Positions 40,506 through 49,137 of a stretch of DNA of 64,000 bases are shown one piece after another. Every line of letters begins with the position of its first letter. The first letter of the stretch is position 1. The notes below the pieces were generated by a model. The model had not been told where the DNA came from and did no database searches. It saw only the letters and a list, made by a program, of their open reading frames with translations. The translations under genes and the position numbers were made by a program. The stretch comes from Pseudomonas graminis (GTDB lineage: Bacteria; Pseudomonadota; Gammaproteobacteria; Pseudomonadales; Pseudomonadaceae). The stretch is from positions 372,001 to 436,000 of the forward strand of contig NZ_CP053746.1 in the NCBI RefSeq assembly GCF_013201545.1, written 5' to 3'.

Positions 40506-41522
40506 TCAGACCCCGCGCAGGGACAGCAACTGCTCGACCACGGGATGAAGGTCGAGCGCGTTGACGGTCTGGATCTGTTTGATCAGCGGTGCAGGCCAGG
40601 CGCCCATGCCTTCGCAGGCGCCGAGCATCGCCCCGAGAATGGCGGCGATGGTGTCGGTGTCACCGCCCAGACTGGCGGCCATGCACAGTGCGTCGAATGC
40701 CAACATCTGCCCGCGAGCCACTTGATGGGCGAGGGCGAACGCGGCGACCACCGATTCCTGGGAGGCGACGGACGTGCCGATCACGTCATAAATCAAATCG
40801 GGAAGTTGTTCATTGCTGCATTCGGCGCACAGCTGTTTGGCCCATCGGATTCGGGCGGCGATGCGGCCGCCGGCGATCCAGTAGCCGTAACGCTCGGCCT
40901 CCTGGGCAATATGCGCGCCGACGTCGAGAGCCTCGCCGAGACTGGCGCCGCTGATGCCCGCCGAGACAACCGCCGCCACCGCCGCTGCGCTGGAGATGCC
41001 GAGGTTGGTGTTGTGGGTGACCTGGCAGGCCTGTTTCACCGCTTCGACGAAGCGCGCTTCTTCGCGTACGTCGAAGGCAATGCCCACCGGCGTAATGCGC
41101 ATTGCGGCGCCGTTGGTGGTGCCGAAACGCCCGGCTTCTTCAGGACTGTGCCCGGCCAGAATCATCTCGATGGCGCGCTTGGTCGAAGGGCCCAACAGGT
41201 CTTGGGAACCCTTGGCCTGCATCACCGCTTCCCAGTCAATCAAGTGTTGCGCCAGGTCCGAAGGCTCGATGCGCCCACTACCGGCGACCAGCAATTCCGC
41301 GACCAGCACCGCCTGTTCGGTATCATCAGTGATAGAGCCGGCAGGCATGTTCGGCGCAATGGGCTGATCAGCACCGGCCGCTTGCAAGGTGGTGATGCGG
41401 TCGAATCGCTGCCTGATCTGTTCGCGACTCAGGGATTGCGTCGGCATGCCCAAGGCATCGCCCAGCGCCAGCCCGTAGAAAGCGCCCAAGCCTCGGTCGC
41501 GAGTGTCGATCAGTGCGGTCAT
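40506..41522 (-). CDS. ADP-ribosylglycohydrolase-fold enzyme (YegU-like)
   Basis: 338 residues. Dinuclear-metal signatures of the DraG/ARH fold are GDALGMP, SITDDTEQ and GGDTDTIAAILG. The fold hydrolyses N- or O-glycosidic bonds of ADP-ribosylated or ribosylated substrates. The ATG overlaps the GntR stop (ATGA). Placed between a regulator and a permease/kinase pair, it more likely cleaves an imported small molecule than reverses protein modification; that role is inference. Confidence 0.88.
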   Translation of the reverse strand: MTALIDTRDRGLGAFYGLALGDALGMPTQSLSREQIRQRFDRITTLQAAGADQPIAPNMPAGSITDDTEQAVLVAELLVAGSGRIEPSDLAQHLIDWEAVMQAKGSQDLLGPSTKRAIEMILAGHSPEEAGRFGTTNGAAMRITPVGIAFDVREEARFVEAVKQACQVTHNTNLGISSAAAVAAVVSAGISGASLGEALDVGAHIAQEAERYGYWIAGGRIAARIRWAKQLCAECSNEQLPDLIYDVIGTSVASQESVVAAFALAHQVARGQMLAFDALCMAASLGGDTDTIAAILGAMLGACEGMGAWPAPLIKQIQTVNALDLHPVVEQLLSLRGV

Positions 41523-42232
41523 GTGGACGATCCAAAAGCCAGATGCAGACGAAAATGCACGGGGTCCAGAAGACTTTCCACGTGCTCCATGAAACGTTCG
41601 CGGCGATCAAACGTGGTGCGCGTCGCCTTGAGGAACACCGAGCCCGGCTGGCGCAACATCAGCGCCGCGTCGTCGTTGCTCAGGGGCTCGGCACCGATCC
41701 ATTGATCGCCGCGATCCCCGACATAGCCGTGGGCGGCCAGCGTGACTGTCAGCGAATCTTCGATCAGCCCGTCGCGGGGCAGATTTTCCAGGCCGTCGCA
41801 GGCCGGGATCAGCACGCGCTCCAGTGACACGACGCTGCCATCGCCTGCCGTTCGACGGCGGTCCAGTGCGATGAACTCGGCGGTACCAAACCGGCCCGCC
41901 AGGTCAGGCCGCTGCACCGCCACCAGACGCAGAATCTCGGTGCTGACCCTGGCGCCGGTGTCGGCCAGGGCCTGGGCCCACCCGGCACGCTGATCCAGCG
42001 AGATGCCGTCGTAGGTCACGATCGAGCCGACGCCGGTTTGCGTGGCGATGTAGTTGCGTCGCTTGAGTTCGGACAGCGCTTCGCGCAGCGTGCCTCGGCT
42101 AACGTTGAATTCCTGGGCAAGCAGATTCTCGCCGGGCAACAATTCGCCCGAGCCCATCTGGCCGCTTTCGATGCGTCGGGCCAGCTCATCCACTACACGT
42201 TTTTTCTTGTCGAATCGAACCTGTCTAATCAT
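41519..42232 (-). CDS. GntR-family (HutC/UTRA) regulator (YegW-like)
   Basis: 237 residues from MIRQVRFDKKKRV at 42232. The winged HTH reads LLPGENLLAQEFNVSRGTLREALSELKRRNYI, and a UTRA ligand-binding domain covers about residues 85-230. No Shine-Dalgarno precedes this ATG. A -10-like TATCAA lies only seven bases before it and TTGCTC 35 bases upstream, so a leaderless transcript is plausible; the ORF also extends without a start signal to 42307. It overlaps the hydrolase gene and presumably controls this operon in response to a pathway metabolite. Confidence 0.85.
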   Translation of the reverse strand: MIRQVRFDKKKRVVDELARRIESGQMGSGELLPGENLLAQEFNVSRGTLREALSELKRRNYIATQTGVGSIVTYDGISLDQRAGWAQALADTGARVSTEILRLVAVQRPDLAGRFGTAEFIALDRRRTAGDGSVVSLERVLIPACDGLENLPRDGLIEDSLTVTLAAHGYVGDRGDQWIGAEPLSNDDAALMLRQPGSVFLKATRTTFDRRERFMEHVESLLDPVHFRLHLAFGSST

Positions 42233-42403
42233 GTACAAATTGATATCCGAAAGTGGCTGGGAGGAGCAAGTGTTTTTTGGAATGCAACGGGCGATGCGTA
42301 ACAACACATGACAGTAGATAGCGCACCGCCGTTGACCGTCATCCGGGGTCCAGACACCCCGGATAACCGCCTTCGCGATGCGCTTCAGGGTTGATGACAG
42401 GTC

Positions 42404-43072
42404 TCAGCTGACAGGGTCAACCACGCTCGATTCTTCGCCCACGATCTGACGAATGGCGCTGACGAACACGTCAACCGGTTGCCCACCGGACACGGCATAC
42501 TGGTCGTTAAAAACGATTGTCGGCACCGAACTCACGCCCCGCGACACCCACAATTGTTCCAGTTCGCGAACTTCGCTGGCGTACTGGTCGCTGGCCAGCA
42601 AGGCCTCGGCGCGCACCCGGTCCAGCCCGACTTTTTGCGCAACATCTGCCAGCACTTGATGGCTGGATACGTTGGCGTGCTGGCTGAAATACGCAGTGAA
42701 CAGCGCTTCTTTCAGCGCATGTTGCTTGCCTTCCAGCTCGGCCCAGTGCAGCAGTCGATGGGCGTCGAAGGTGTTGAAGATGCGTCGCTCGCCCTGCTTG
42801 AAAACGAACCCGAGCTCAGCGCCGCGCTCACGGATGTTCTCGGCGTTGGCCTGGAATTGTTCCCGCGTGGAGCCGTACTTTTCGGCGATGTGCTCGAATA
42901 TATCCTGGCCTTCCGGCGGCATCTGCGGGTTGAGTTCGAAGGGTTGGAAGTGGATGTCGGCCTGGACTTCATCGCCCAGGTGCTCAAGCGCCTGGTCCAG
43001 CGCGCGCAGGCCGACGATGCACCAGGGGCAGGACACGTCGGAGATGAAGTCGATTTTCAGCGGAGTGCTCAT
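42404..43072 (-). CDS. DsbA-family oxidoreductase (FrnE/HCCA isomerase-like)
   Basis: 222 residues from the ATG at 43072, with GAGG five bases upstream. Thioredoxin fold with CPWC near residue 15 (DFISDVSCPWCIVG) and the cis-proline region GVSSVPTIVFN. No signal peptide, so it is cytoplasmic, unlike true DsbA. FrnE-like proteins act as cytosolic thiol-disulfide isomerases; the physiological role here is unknown. Confidence 0.9.
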   Translation of the reverse strand: MSTPLKIDFISDVSCPWCIVGLRALDQALEHLGDEVQADIHFQPFELNPQMPPEGQDIFEHIAEKYGSTREQFQANAENIRERGAELGFVFKQGERRIFNTFDAHRLLHWAELEGKQHALKEALFTAYFSQHANVSSHQVLADVAQKVGLDRVRAEALLASDQYASEVRELEQLWVSRGVSSVPTIVFNDQYAVSGGQPVDVFVSAIRQIVGEESSVVDPVS

Positions 43073-43182
43073 GGCAGCCTCGTGCAAGGGAGGGAAAGCG
43101 CCACGATACGCCGATCACGCTGGCGCTCAAACCCTACACCGGCGCGACCGTCCTCAACAGGCAGGTCAAGCAAGGCGCTGCA

Positions 43183-44175
43183 TCAGAGCTGCGCGACGTG
43201 GGAAGCGTCTTCACGATGCTCGCGCAAATAGGGCAACACGGCCGCCAGCAAAGGGGCTTTGAAGGCTTCCTGAAAACGGTGGGCCAGGCCGGGAATGAGC
43301 TTCAGTTGGCTGCCCTGAATGTGTGCCGCCACATGAATCCCGTGCATTACCGGCAGCAGCGGATCGGCAGTGCCGTGCACGACCAGCGTCGGCACCCGCA
43401 GGCGGTTCAACAGCTCGACTCGGCTGGGTTCGGCGAGGATCGCCAGAATCTGCCGTTTCACGCCTTCAGGATTGAACGCCCGGTCGTAGGAAACCGCCGC
43501 CTGATGCAGCAGCATCTGTCGATCATCCTTGACCTCAGGGCTGCCCAGCGCCGCCAGCAGATCGGCCTGTTGCTCAAGGGCAGTCTGCCGGTCCGGCGCG
43601 CCGCGACGGGCCAGCAGTTGCAACAACGCCGGGCTGGGCATCGGCAGGCCGGGCGCGCCGGAGCTGGTCATGATCAGCGTCAGACTCTCCACGCGCCTGG
43701 GCGCCATGTCCGCCAGATGCTGCGCGATCATGCCGCCCATGCTCGCACCCAGCACGTGAAACTGCTGAACGTGCAGCGCGTCCATCAGGCCCAGCGCATC
43801 CTGAGCCATGTCGGTGAGCGAGTACGGTGCCGACACCGGCAGGCCGATTTTGTAGCGCAGCACTTCATAGGTGAGGTTGGGGCTCGGCGGCGCCTGGACC
43901 CAGGTCGACAATCCGACGTCCCGGTTGTCGTAGCGAATGACGCGAAAGCCCTGCTGACACAGGGCCACGACCACTTCATCCGGCCAGTGGATCAGTTGTC
44001 CACCGAGGCCCATGACCAGCAACAGCGCCGGATCGGAATCACGACCGATGCTCTGATACGCCAAGTGCACGTCATCGAGCTCGGCCACTTGCGTGGGAAC
44101 ATCAACATCGCATCGAGAGGCCGCAAAAGACGGCAGGCTGCACAAGAGCGCAGCCAGAAAAAGTAAAACCCGCAT
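43183..44175 (-). CDS. Secreted alpha/beta hydrolase
   Basis: 330 residues from the ATG at 44175. A signal peptide ([19 protein letters not shown]) suggests the periplasm. The oxyanion HG-equivalent is in [17 protein letters not shown], the nucleophile elbow is GASMGG, the acid is in [13 protein letters not shown], and the catalytic histidine is probably in [11 protein letters not shown]. An esterase or lipase-like enzyme of unknown substrate. Confidence 0.85.
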   Translation of the reverse strand: MRVLLFLAALLCSLPSFAASRCDVDVPTQVAELDDVHLAYQSIGRDSDPALLLVMGLGGQLIHWPDEVVVALCQQGFRVIRYDNRDVGLSTWVQAPPSPNLTYEVLRYKIGLPVSAPYSLTDMAQDALGLMDALHVQQFHVLGASMGGMIAQHLADMAPRRVESLTLIMTSSGAPGLPMPSPALLQLLARRGAPDRQTALEQQADLLAALGSPEVKDDRQMLLHQAAVSYDRAFNPEGVKRQILAILAEPSRVELLNRLRVPTLVVHGTADPLLPVMHGIHVAAHIQGSQLKLIPGLAHRFQEAFKAPLLAAVLPYLREHREDASHVAQL

Positions 44176-44307
44176 GGAAAAACACCGACACACAGAACCC
44201 CAGTAGGCCGCGAGTCTGATGAAGTTTTCTCAAGCGCGCTGCCACAGTTGCGTGACAGTTTGATGAAGAGGGCTGAGCGGTAGCAAAACGGTCATCTCGA
44301 CCTGAAT

Positions 44308-45039
44308 TCACGCGGCCGCTGTTGCCTGCGAGCTGATCGAATCTGAGACCCAGAGGTTGTCGGCGAAGCGCAATTGCGCTTCCTTCACTAGCTCAAGCGC
44401 GGCCTCAGCGTTCACGCCGGATGCGCCCAGTTCCCCTGCCACGCCCAGTGACAGCACCTTGTAGATCGGCAGGCGGTCCAGCACCAGAGGCATCTGCTCC
44501 GGGGCACTCAGCACATCGACATGCAGGCCTTGCACAGGCAAACACACCGCAAGGCCAAGGTTGCTGCCCAGCCCGAGACCGCCGCAAGAAACCGCGAGCA
44601 GCTTCTTGAGCGGCGAATATTGCAGGGCGTGGTAAGCGCGCTCGAAGGCGTTCTTCCAGTCCTGCGGCAAATCGAGGGTCAGAATTGGCTCGTCGATCTG
44701 CAGCCACTCGACGCCCTTGCCCGCCAGCCGACCCAGGATCTCGCCGTACACCGGCAGCAGACGATCAAGCAGGTCGAGCTTGTCGAAGCCTTCGCCCTCC
44801 GCCTGCCCCAGCCAGAGGTAGGTCAATGGCCCGATGATTTCCGGCCGGATCGTTTGGCCCTGCGCGCGGGCTTCATCGACCTCATCGAACAGCGGCGCCC
44901 AATTCAGGTTAAAGCGTTGGTCCTGGGTGAACGTTGGCACTGCGTCCACCTCAACGCCATCACCCAGGGTTTCGAGGATCTGCTTGAAGCCCTTGGCCAC
45001 GCCGATGTGAGGAAAGTGAGTGTTGTTGACCTGGCCCAT
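44308..45039 (-). pseudogene. metE: Collapsed cobalamin-independent methionine synthase (metE remnant)
   Basis: A 243-codon frame from the ATG at 45039 with AAGGAAG upstream. Its first 20 residues resemble the MetE start (FPHIGVAKGFKQILE compares with FPRIG..RELKKALE). It then jumps to the middle of the N-terminal domain (IRPEIIGPLTYLWLGQA, WLQIDEPILTLDLPQDWKNA) and ends at the LWV-xS position. About 80 residues are missing internally, and the whole catalytic C-terminal barrel with its zinc ligands is gone; intact MetE is about 760 residues. It remains divergent from metR. It cannot make methionine, though the shortened frame is open. Confidence 0.75.
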
Positions 45040-45089
45040 GCTGACTGCTTCCTTCAAAAGATGGCGCCATTGTCGACACTTCTCCTTAC

Positions 45090-45104
45090 ATGAGACAAAC
45101 TCAT
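45090..45104. promoter_or_regulatory. Inverted repeat in the metE'-metR divergent promoter
   Basis: ATGAG-ACAAA-CTCAT is a perfect 5-5-5 palindrome midway between the two starts, in the usual place of a LysR-type operator. It is a candidate MetR site, although it does not match the E. coli TGAA...TTCA motif exactly. Confidence 0.45.
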
Positions 45105-45147
45105 TAAATTCGTGTTGATCACAAAATTTACTCATGGAGCGCCGTCG

Positions 45148-46065
45148 GTGCTGGAAATTCGTCACCTGAAAACCCTGCACGCATTACGCGAAGCAGACAG
45201 CCTCGTCGACGCGGCCGACCGCCTGCACCTGACGCAGTCGGCGCTGTCCCACCAGTTCAAGGAACTGGAAGAACGCATGGGCATGCCGCTGTTCGTGCGC
45301 AAGACCAAACCGGTGAGGTTCACCAGCGCGGGCTTGCGCCTGTTGCAACTGGCCGACTCGGTGCTGCCGCAACTGCGTCACGCCGAGCGGGATATCTCCA
45401 GGCTCGCCGGCGGAGTCGCCGGACGCCTGCACATGGCGATCGAATGCCACAGTTGCTTTCAGTGGCTGATGCCGACGATCGATCAGTTCCGCGATGCGTG
45501 GCCGGAGGTGGAACTGGATCTGGCGTCGGGCTTCGCTTTCGCCCCCCTGCCCGCCCTGGCCCGCGGTGATCTGGATCTGGTGGTGACCTCCGACCCTCTG
45601 GAGCTGGCAGGCATTACCTATGTGCCGCTGTTCACCTACGAGGCCATGCTCGCGGTCGCCAATCAGCACCCGCTGGCGGCCAGGCCTTATGTGGTGCCGG
45701 AAGACCTGATCAATGAAACGCTGATCACCTACCCCGTCGAGCGCGACCGGCTGGACATTTTCACGCGTTTTCTCGAGCCGGCCGACATCGAACCGGCGCA
45801 GGTGCGCACGTCCGAGCTGACGGTGATGATGATGCAACTGGTGGCCAGCGGCCGCGGGGTATGTGGGATGCCGCACTGGGCGCTGCATGAATACAGCTCA
45901 CGCGGGTACGTGAAGGGCAAGCGGCTGGGAGAAAAAGGATTGTTCGCCACGCTGTACGCGGCCATTCGTGCAGACATGCTGGACGCGCCCTACATGCGAG
46001 ACTTCTTGCTGACGGCGAAGGACACGTCGTTTTCGACACTGGACGGGGTGAGTGCGGTGCGTTAA
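45148..46065 (+). CDS. metR: LysR-type methionine regulator MetR
   Basis: 305 residues from the GTG at 45148 (LEIRHLKTLHALREADSLV), which has GGAG eight bases upstream. The N-terminal HTH reads LVDAADRLHLTQSALSHQFK; the effector domain (MAIECHSCFQWLMPTIDQFR) is the MetR-type homocysteine-sensing fold. It normally activates metE and related genes. Its divergent partner metE is decayed here, so it must serve other targets or be on its way out. Confidence 0.92.
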   Translation: MLEIRHLKTLHALREADSLVDAADRLHLTQSALSHQFKELEERMGMPLFVRKTKPVRFTSAGLRLLQLADSVLPQLRHAERDISRLAGGVAGRLHMAIECHSCFQWLMPTIDQFRDAWPEVELDLASGFAFAPLPALARGDLDLVVTSDPLELAGITYVPLFTYEAMLAVANQHPLAARPYVVPEDLINETLITYPVERDRLDIFTRFLEPADIEPAQVRTSELTVMMMQLVASGRGVCGMPHWALHEYSSRGYVKGKRLGEKGLFATLYAAIRADMLDAPYMRDFLLTAKDTSFSTLDGVSAVR

Positions 46066-46105
46066 CGCGTCACGCTGCTTACCCCATGCAATGCAGCCCC
46101 GCAAA

Positions 46106-46516
46106 TCAGGCGTCTTGCAGGCGTCGGTACAGCGGCAGTATCGAATCCCGAGTCAGCGGCGCCAAGTGCAACTGGTCAATGTTCCCGCCGTCGACCCAGA
46201 TGGCCTCTTCGATCTCGGCCGCCGGATTGACCGGGTCTTCAACCTGAACGCCATACAGCTGGCAGTTCACTTCGAAGCCCGGCTCGTTCGCCGCCACCGC
46301 TGAAAACTCACCCAGAAATCGCGCGTGGTCAGGCACGATGACCAGACCCAGTTCCTCGTTCAGCTCACGGGCCAGCGCATCGAGCGCCGACTCACCGGCG
46401 TCGATCTTGCCGCCGGGCTGCATGAACGCTTCGGTCCCGCGTTTGCGCACCAGCAGTGTCTTGCCATCAGCGCGAGTAAGGAGAGCGGCAGCGATGCGCA
46501 GCGTTTTCACCGTCAC
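46106..46516 (-). CDS. Nudix hydrolase
   Basis: 136 residues. The Nudix box G-x5-E-x7-REL-x2-EEL is visible as [22 protein letters not shown]. It hydrolyses a nucleoside diphosphate linked to another moiety. The ATG overlaps the ddlA stop by four bases, so it is co-translated with it. Substrate unknown; a house-cleaning role is likely. Confidence 0.9.
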   Translation of the reverse strand: MTVKTLRIAAALLTRADGKTLLVRKRGTEAFMQPGGKIDAGESALDALARELNEELGLVIVPDHARFLGEFSAVAANEPGFEVNCQLYGVQVEDPVNPAAEIEEAIWVDGGNIDQLHLAPLTRDSILPLYRRLQDA

Positions 46517-47604
46517 AGCACCACCTCGGTCTTCAGCGCGCGGGTTTCTTCAGCGCGTTCCAGCGCCAGTGTGATCAACCGGTCTATCAGCTCGGCGTAG
46601 CTCAAGCCGGTGGCCTGCCAAAGTTTGGGGTACATGCTGATGGAGGTGAAACCGGGGAGCGTGTTGACCTCGTTGATGATGATTTCCCGCGCCTCGGTGA
46701 CGAAGAAATCCACCCGCGCCAGACCGGCGCAGCCCAGCACGCGATAGGCCTGCAGCGCCACTTCACGCACGGCCTCGCTCATATCCTCGGACATTTGGGC
46801 AGGGATGGCGATGCGGGCCTGACCGTCGTTCAGGTACTTGGTGTCGTAGGCGTAAAAATCGTCATTGGCGACGACCTCACCGCACACGCTGACCTTCGGT
46901 TCGTGGTTGCCCAGCACGGCGCATTCCACTTCACGACCGACGATGCCCTGCTCGATCAGCACCTTGTTGTCGTAGTCGAAGGCCATTTTCAGCGCAGCGG
47001 CGTAACCGGCTTCGTCAGTGACTTTGCTCACGCCGACCGACGATCCCTGGCACGCCGGCTTGACGAAAAGCGGCAGGCCCAGCTGCGCAGAGACGCTGAC
47101 AAAATCCACCGTCTCGCCACGTTGAAGGACCACGAAGGGCGCGACCGAAATACCCGCATCGCGCAGCAGCCGTTTGGTCACGTCCTTGTCCATGCACGCC
47201 GCAGAGCTCAGCACATCCGGGCCCACGAACGGAATGTCCAGCAAACGTAACATGCCTTGCAGGCAGCCGTCCTCCCCGAAACTGCCGTGTATCAGCGGGA
47301 ACACCACATCGATGCGCGGCAGCTCTGCGCCGGTCTGCACTTCTACGAACTGCGGCCCGCTGGCGCCCGGCATCAGCGAAAGCAGGCGGCCGGATTCACT
47401 GAGTTTGATGTGCGCCGGATCGGTGGGATTCTGCAGATAATCCTGCTCGTCGAAGCGCAGCCAGTGGCCCTGCTTGTCGACACCGATCAGGGTGATGGAG
47501 AAGTTGTTGCGATCAATCGCGTTGATCACGTTGCGCGCCGATTGCAACGACACTTCATGCTCGGAGGATTGCCCACCGAAAACGATGGCGACTGACTTTT
47601 TCAA
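46513..47604 (-). CDS. ddlA: D-alanine--D-alanine ligase A
   Basis: 363 residues from a TTG at 47604 ([19 protein letters not shown]), which has AGGAG nine bases upstream; no ATG or GTG fits. ATP-grasp landmarks are [28 protein letters not shown] and the metal-binding [19 protein letters not shown]. It makes the D-Ala-D-Ala end of peptidoglycan precursors. The long sequence is the DdlA rather than the DdlB type; a ddlB in the cell-division cluster would be expected elsewhere. Confidence 0.93.
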   Translation of the reverse strand: MKKSVAIVFGGQSSEHEVSLQSARNVINAIDRNNFSITLIGVDKQGHWLRFDEQDYLQNPTDPAHIKLSESGRLLSLMPGASGPQFVEVQTGAELPRIDVVFPLIHGSFGEDGCLQGMLRLLDIPFVGPDVLSSAACMDKDVTKRLLRDAGISVAPFVVLQRGETVDFVSVSAQLGLPLFVKPACQGSSVGVSKVTDEAGYAAALKMAFDYDNKVLIEQGIVGREVECAVLGNHEPKVSVCGEVVANDDFYAYDTKYLNDGQARIAIPAQMSEDMSEAVREVALQAYRVLGCAGLARVDFFVTEAREIIINEVNTLPGFTSISMYPKLWQATGLSYAELIDRLITLALERAEETRALKTEVVL

Positions 47605-47705
47605 AGGGGGATGCTCCTGAATTTCAGGTCGCAGAGCTAAAAGCAATTTCGCCCGATAGTCCAGTGCCAAGGTGGGGGGCGGGACCGAATGCAGGAAAAA
47701 CGGGC

Positions 47706-47756
47706 AAAAAAAATCCCGCGCCCGGGTGCTCGACTGGCGATGCCCGGAGCGCGGGA
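47706..47756 (-). terminator. Rho-independent terminator of rpmE2
   Basis: Read on the minus strand, a long GC stem (TCCCGCGCTCCGGG paired with CCCGGGCGCGGGA) is followed by eight T residues, 11 bases after the rpmE2 stop. Confidence 0.85.
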
Positions 47757-47766
47757 GGTGCTGCTG

Positions 47767-48036
47767 TCATTCTTCCTTCTTGGCGCCGGAGCCAAAGGTG
47801 GCGAAACGCTTGTTAAAGCCGGCGATACGGCCTTCGGTGGTGGTTTTGCGCTGTTGACCGGTGTACATGGGATGCGACGCGCTGGACACGTCGAGGGCAA
47901 CGTAAGGGTAGGAGTTGCCATCGGTGTGAGTGTGCGTACGGTCGGTATCAACCGTGGAGCCGATCAGGAAAAACACATCGGCAGCGGTGTCGTGGAACAG
48001 GACCTGACGGTAGTCGGGATGGATGTCGGCTTTCAT
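47767..48036 (-). CDS. rpmE2: Type B 50S ribosomal protein L31 (zinc-independent paralogue)
   Basis: 89 residues from the ATG at 48036 with GGAG seven bases upstream. Recognised by [15 protein letters not shown] and [25 protein letters not shown]. It has no cysteine at all, unlike zinc-binding L31. When zinc is scarce the paralogue replaces zinc-containing L31 on the ribosome and frees the metal. In many bacteria Zur represses it, and a Zur-like palindrome lies 28 bases upstream of the start. Confidence 0.95.
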   Translation of the reverse strand: MKADIHPDYRQVLFHDTAADVFFLIGSTVDTDRTHTHTDGNSYPYVALDVSSASHPMYTGQQRKTTTEGRIAGFNKRFATFGSGAKKEE

Positions 48037-48063
48037 CGTCTTTCTCCAGAATGTAAGCAATCA

Positions 48064-48079
48064 TGTAATACGTTATACA
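48064..48079 (-). promoter_or_regulatory. Zur-like palindrome upstream of rpmE2
   Basis: TGTAATACGTTATACA is an imperfect inverted repeat (arms TGTA and TACA, AT-rich core with GTTATA). It resembles the gammaproteobacterial Zur box GTTATA-N-TATAAC and lies 28 bases upstream of a gene class normally under Zur. Confidence 0.45.
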
Positions 48080-48113
48080 GTATCAATTCGACATAGTTCA
48101 ACCGGAACCCATT

Positions 48114-48128
48114 TTGTAACGGTTACAA
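48114..48128. promoter_or_regulatory. Perfect 15-base palindrome TTGTAAC-G-GTTACAA
   Basis: The arms TTGTAAC and GTTACAA are exact. It lies between rpmE2 and the divergent 123-residue hypothetical gene and looks like a dimeric repressor operator. The regulator is unknown. Confidence 0.45.
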
Positions 48129-48234
48129 CTTTCGCCTTTTCCGACGCCTCCCCTGCCGCTAACGTTCGCGCCCTGACGACCCAGCCCGGTCCTCAACGGG
48201 AACGGAATGAACAACAACACCAGGAGGTAGTGCC

Positions 48235-48606
48235 ATGCACTTGATCGATCGTTACGAAATGAGCGTCCCCGCACACATGAAGCTGATCGACGCCCGCAGC
48301 GCGTTGAATCATCTGCAGCGTCTGGTCCAGGCGACCGACGGCAAGCCTGAATCCAAGGAGCTCGTCAGCCTGATCGAAACGATCGTGGAGGCTTTTCATG
48401 AAGCCGCTGACGACGTCATGCCCGTCAACGACCACGACGTGTTCATGCGCCAGGCGTGCGAGTGGAACTACATCGGGCTGTCCCCCAAAGAGCGCGAAGT
48501 GCTTCACGAGATCCGTTGCTGCAATGACGACGGCAAGGAAGACATCTATCGAATGATCAGCGAGACACTGGACCGCAAGCCGATGCTGATGCCGGAAGCT
48601 CTGTAA
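48235..48606 (+). CDS. Hypothetical protein, acidic, helical
   Basis: 123 residues with an ideal ribosome-binding site (AGGAGG, seven bases before the ATG). Sequence MHLIDRYEMSVPAHMKLIDA... is acidic with two cysteines at CCNDD near the end. No membrane segment, signal peptide or known domain is visible. Divergent from rpmE2, with a perfect palindrome in the shared promoter. Function unknown. Confidence 0.7.
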   Translation: MHLIDRYEMSVPAHMKLIDARSALNHLQRLVQATDGKPESKELVSLIETIVEAFHEAADDVMPVNDHDVFMRQACEWNYIGLSPKEREVLHEIRCCNDDGKEDIYRMISETLDRKPMLMPEAL

Positions 48607-48632
48607 TCTGCGGTACGCGAACGAGTGGCTAG

Positions 48633-48995
48633 CTCACAACCCGGACCGACACTCAGCGAATCGAAATCTACGACGCCGAGAATGAGGCACACACCGTCGA
48701 CCTGCCCACCAGCGCACTTCTACTGCCGGTTGATATTCTCGGCGAACTGGCCTTGGGCAACTCCGTCAAGGTTGTCCCGGGCCATGCCGGACTGACGCCC
48801 CAGGAAGCCGTTGATCTGCTAAATTTGTCCAGACCGCAGCTAGTCAAGTTGCTTGAACAAGGCGCTCTTCCTCACTTCAAAACGGGTCGCCACCGCAGGG
48901 TGTTGTTTTCTGACCTGATGGCGTTGAAAAGCAAACGCGACGACGCCAGCCGAAAAGCGATGAATGATTTGTCTGGGCTTTCAGAAGAACTGTAG
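48633..48995 (+). pseudogene. Beheaded HTH (excisionase-like) antitoxin remnant
   Basis: The frame is open from just after a TAG at 48630 to 48995 and reads RIEIYDAENEAHTVDLPTSA followed by an excisionase-type HTH (LTPQEAVDLLNLSRPQLVKL then KTGRHRRVLFSDLMALK). This is the body of the HTH antitoxin family paired with PIN-domain toxins. No usable start codon precedes the conserved part; only a TTG at 48753 lies inside it. The first roughly 30-40 residues and the downstream toxin gene are absent, so it is a decayed toxin-antitoxin locus. Confidence 0.65.
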
Positions 48996-49137
48996 CGAGA
49001 CATTCTGCAACATCCACCCTTTGCTTTTACCCCGCAAACCCGCCACCCTGCGCGCCGCCGATCAGACCCTGCTGACGGCAAGGAACCACGGCCCCACTGG
49101 CCCCTCTTCTATAAACACCTTTGCAAGGCCCACCGTC

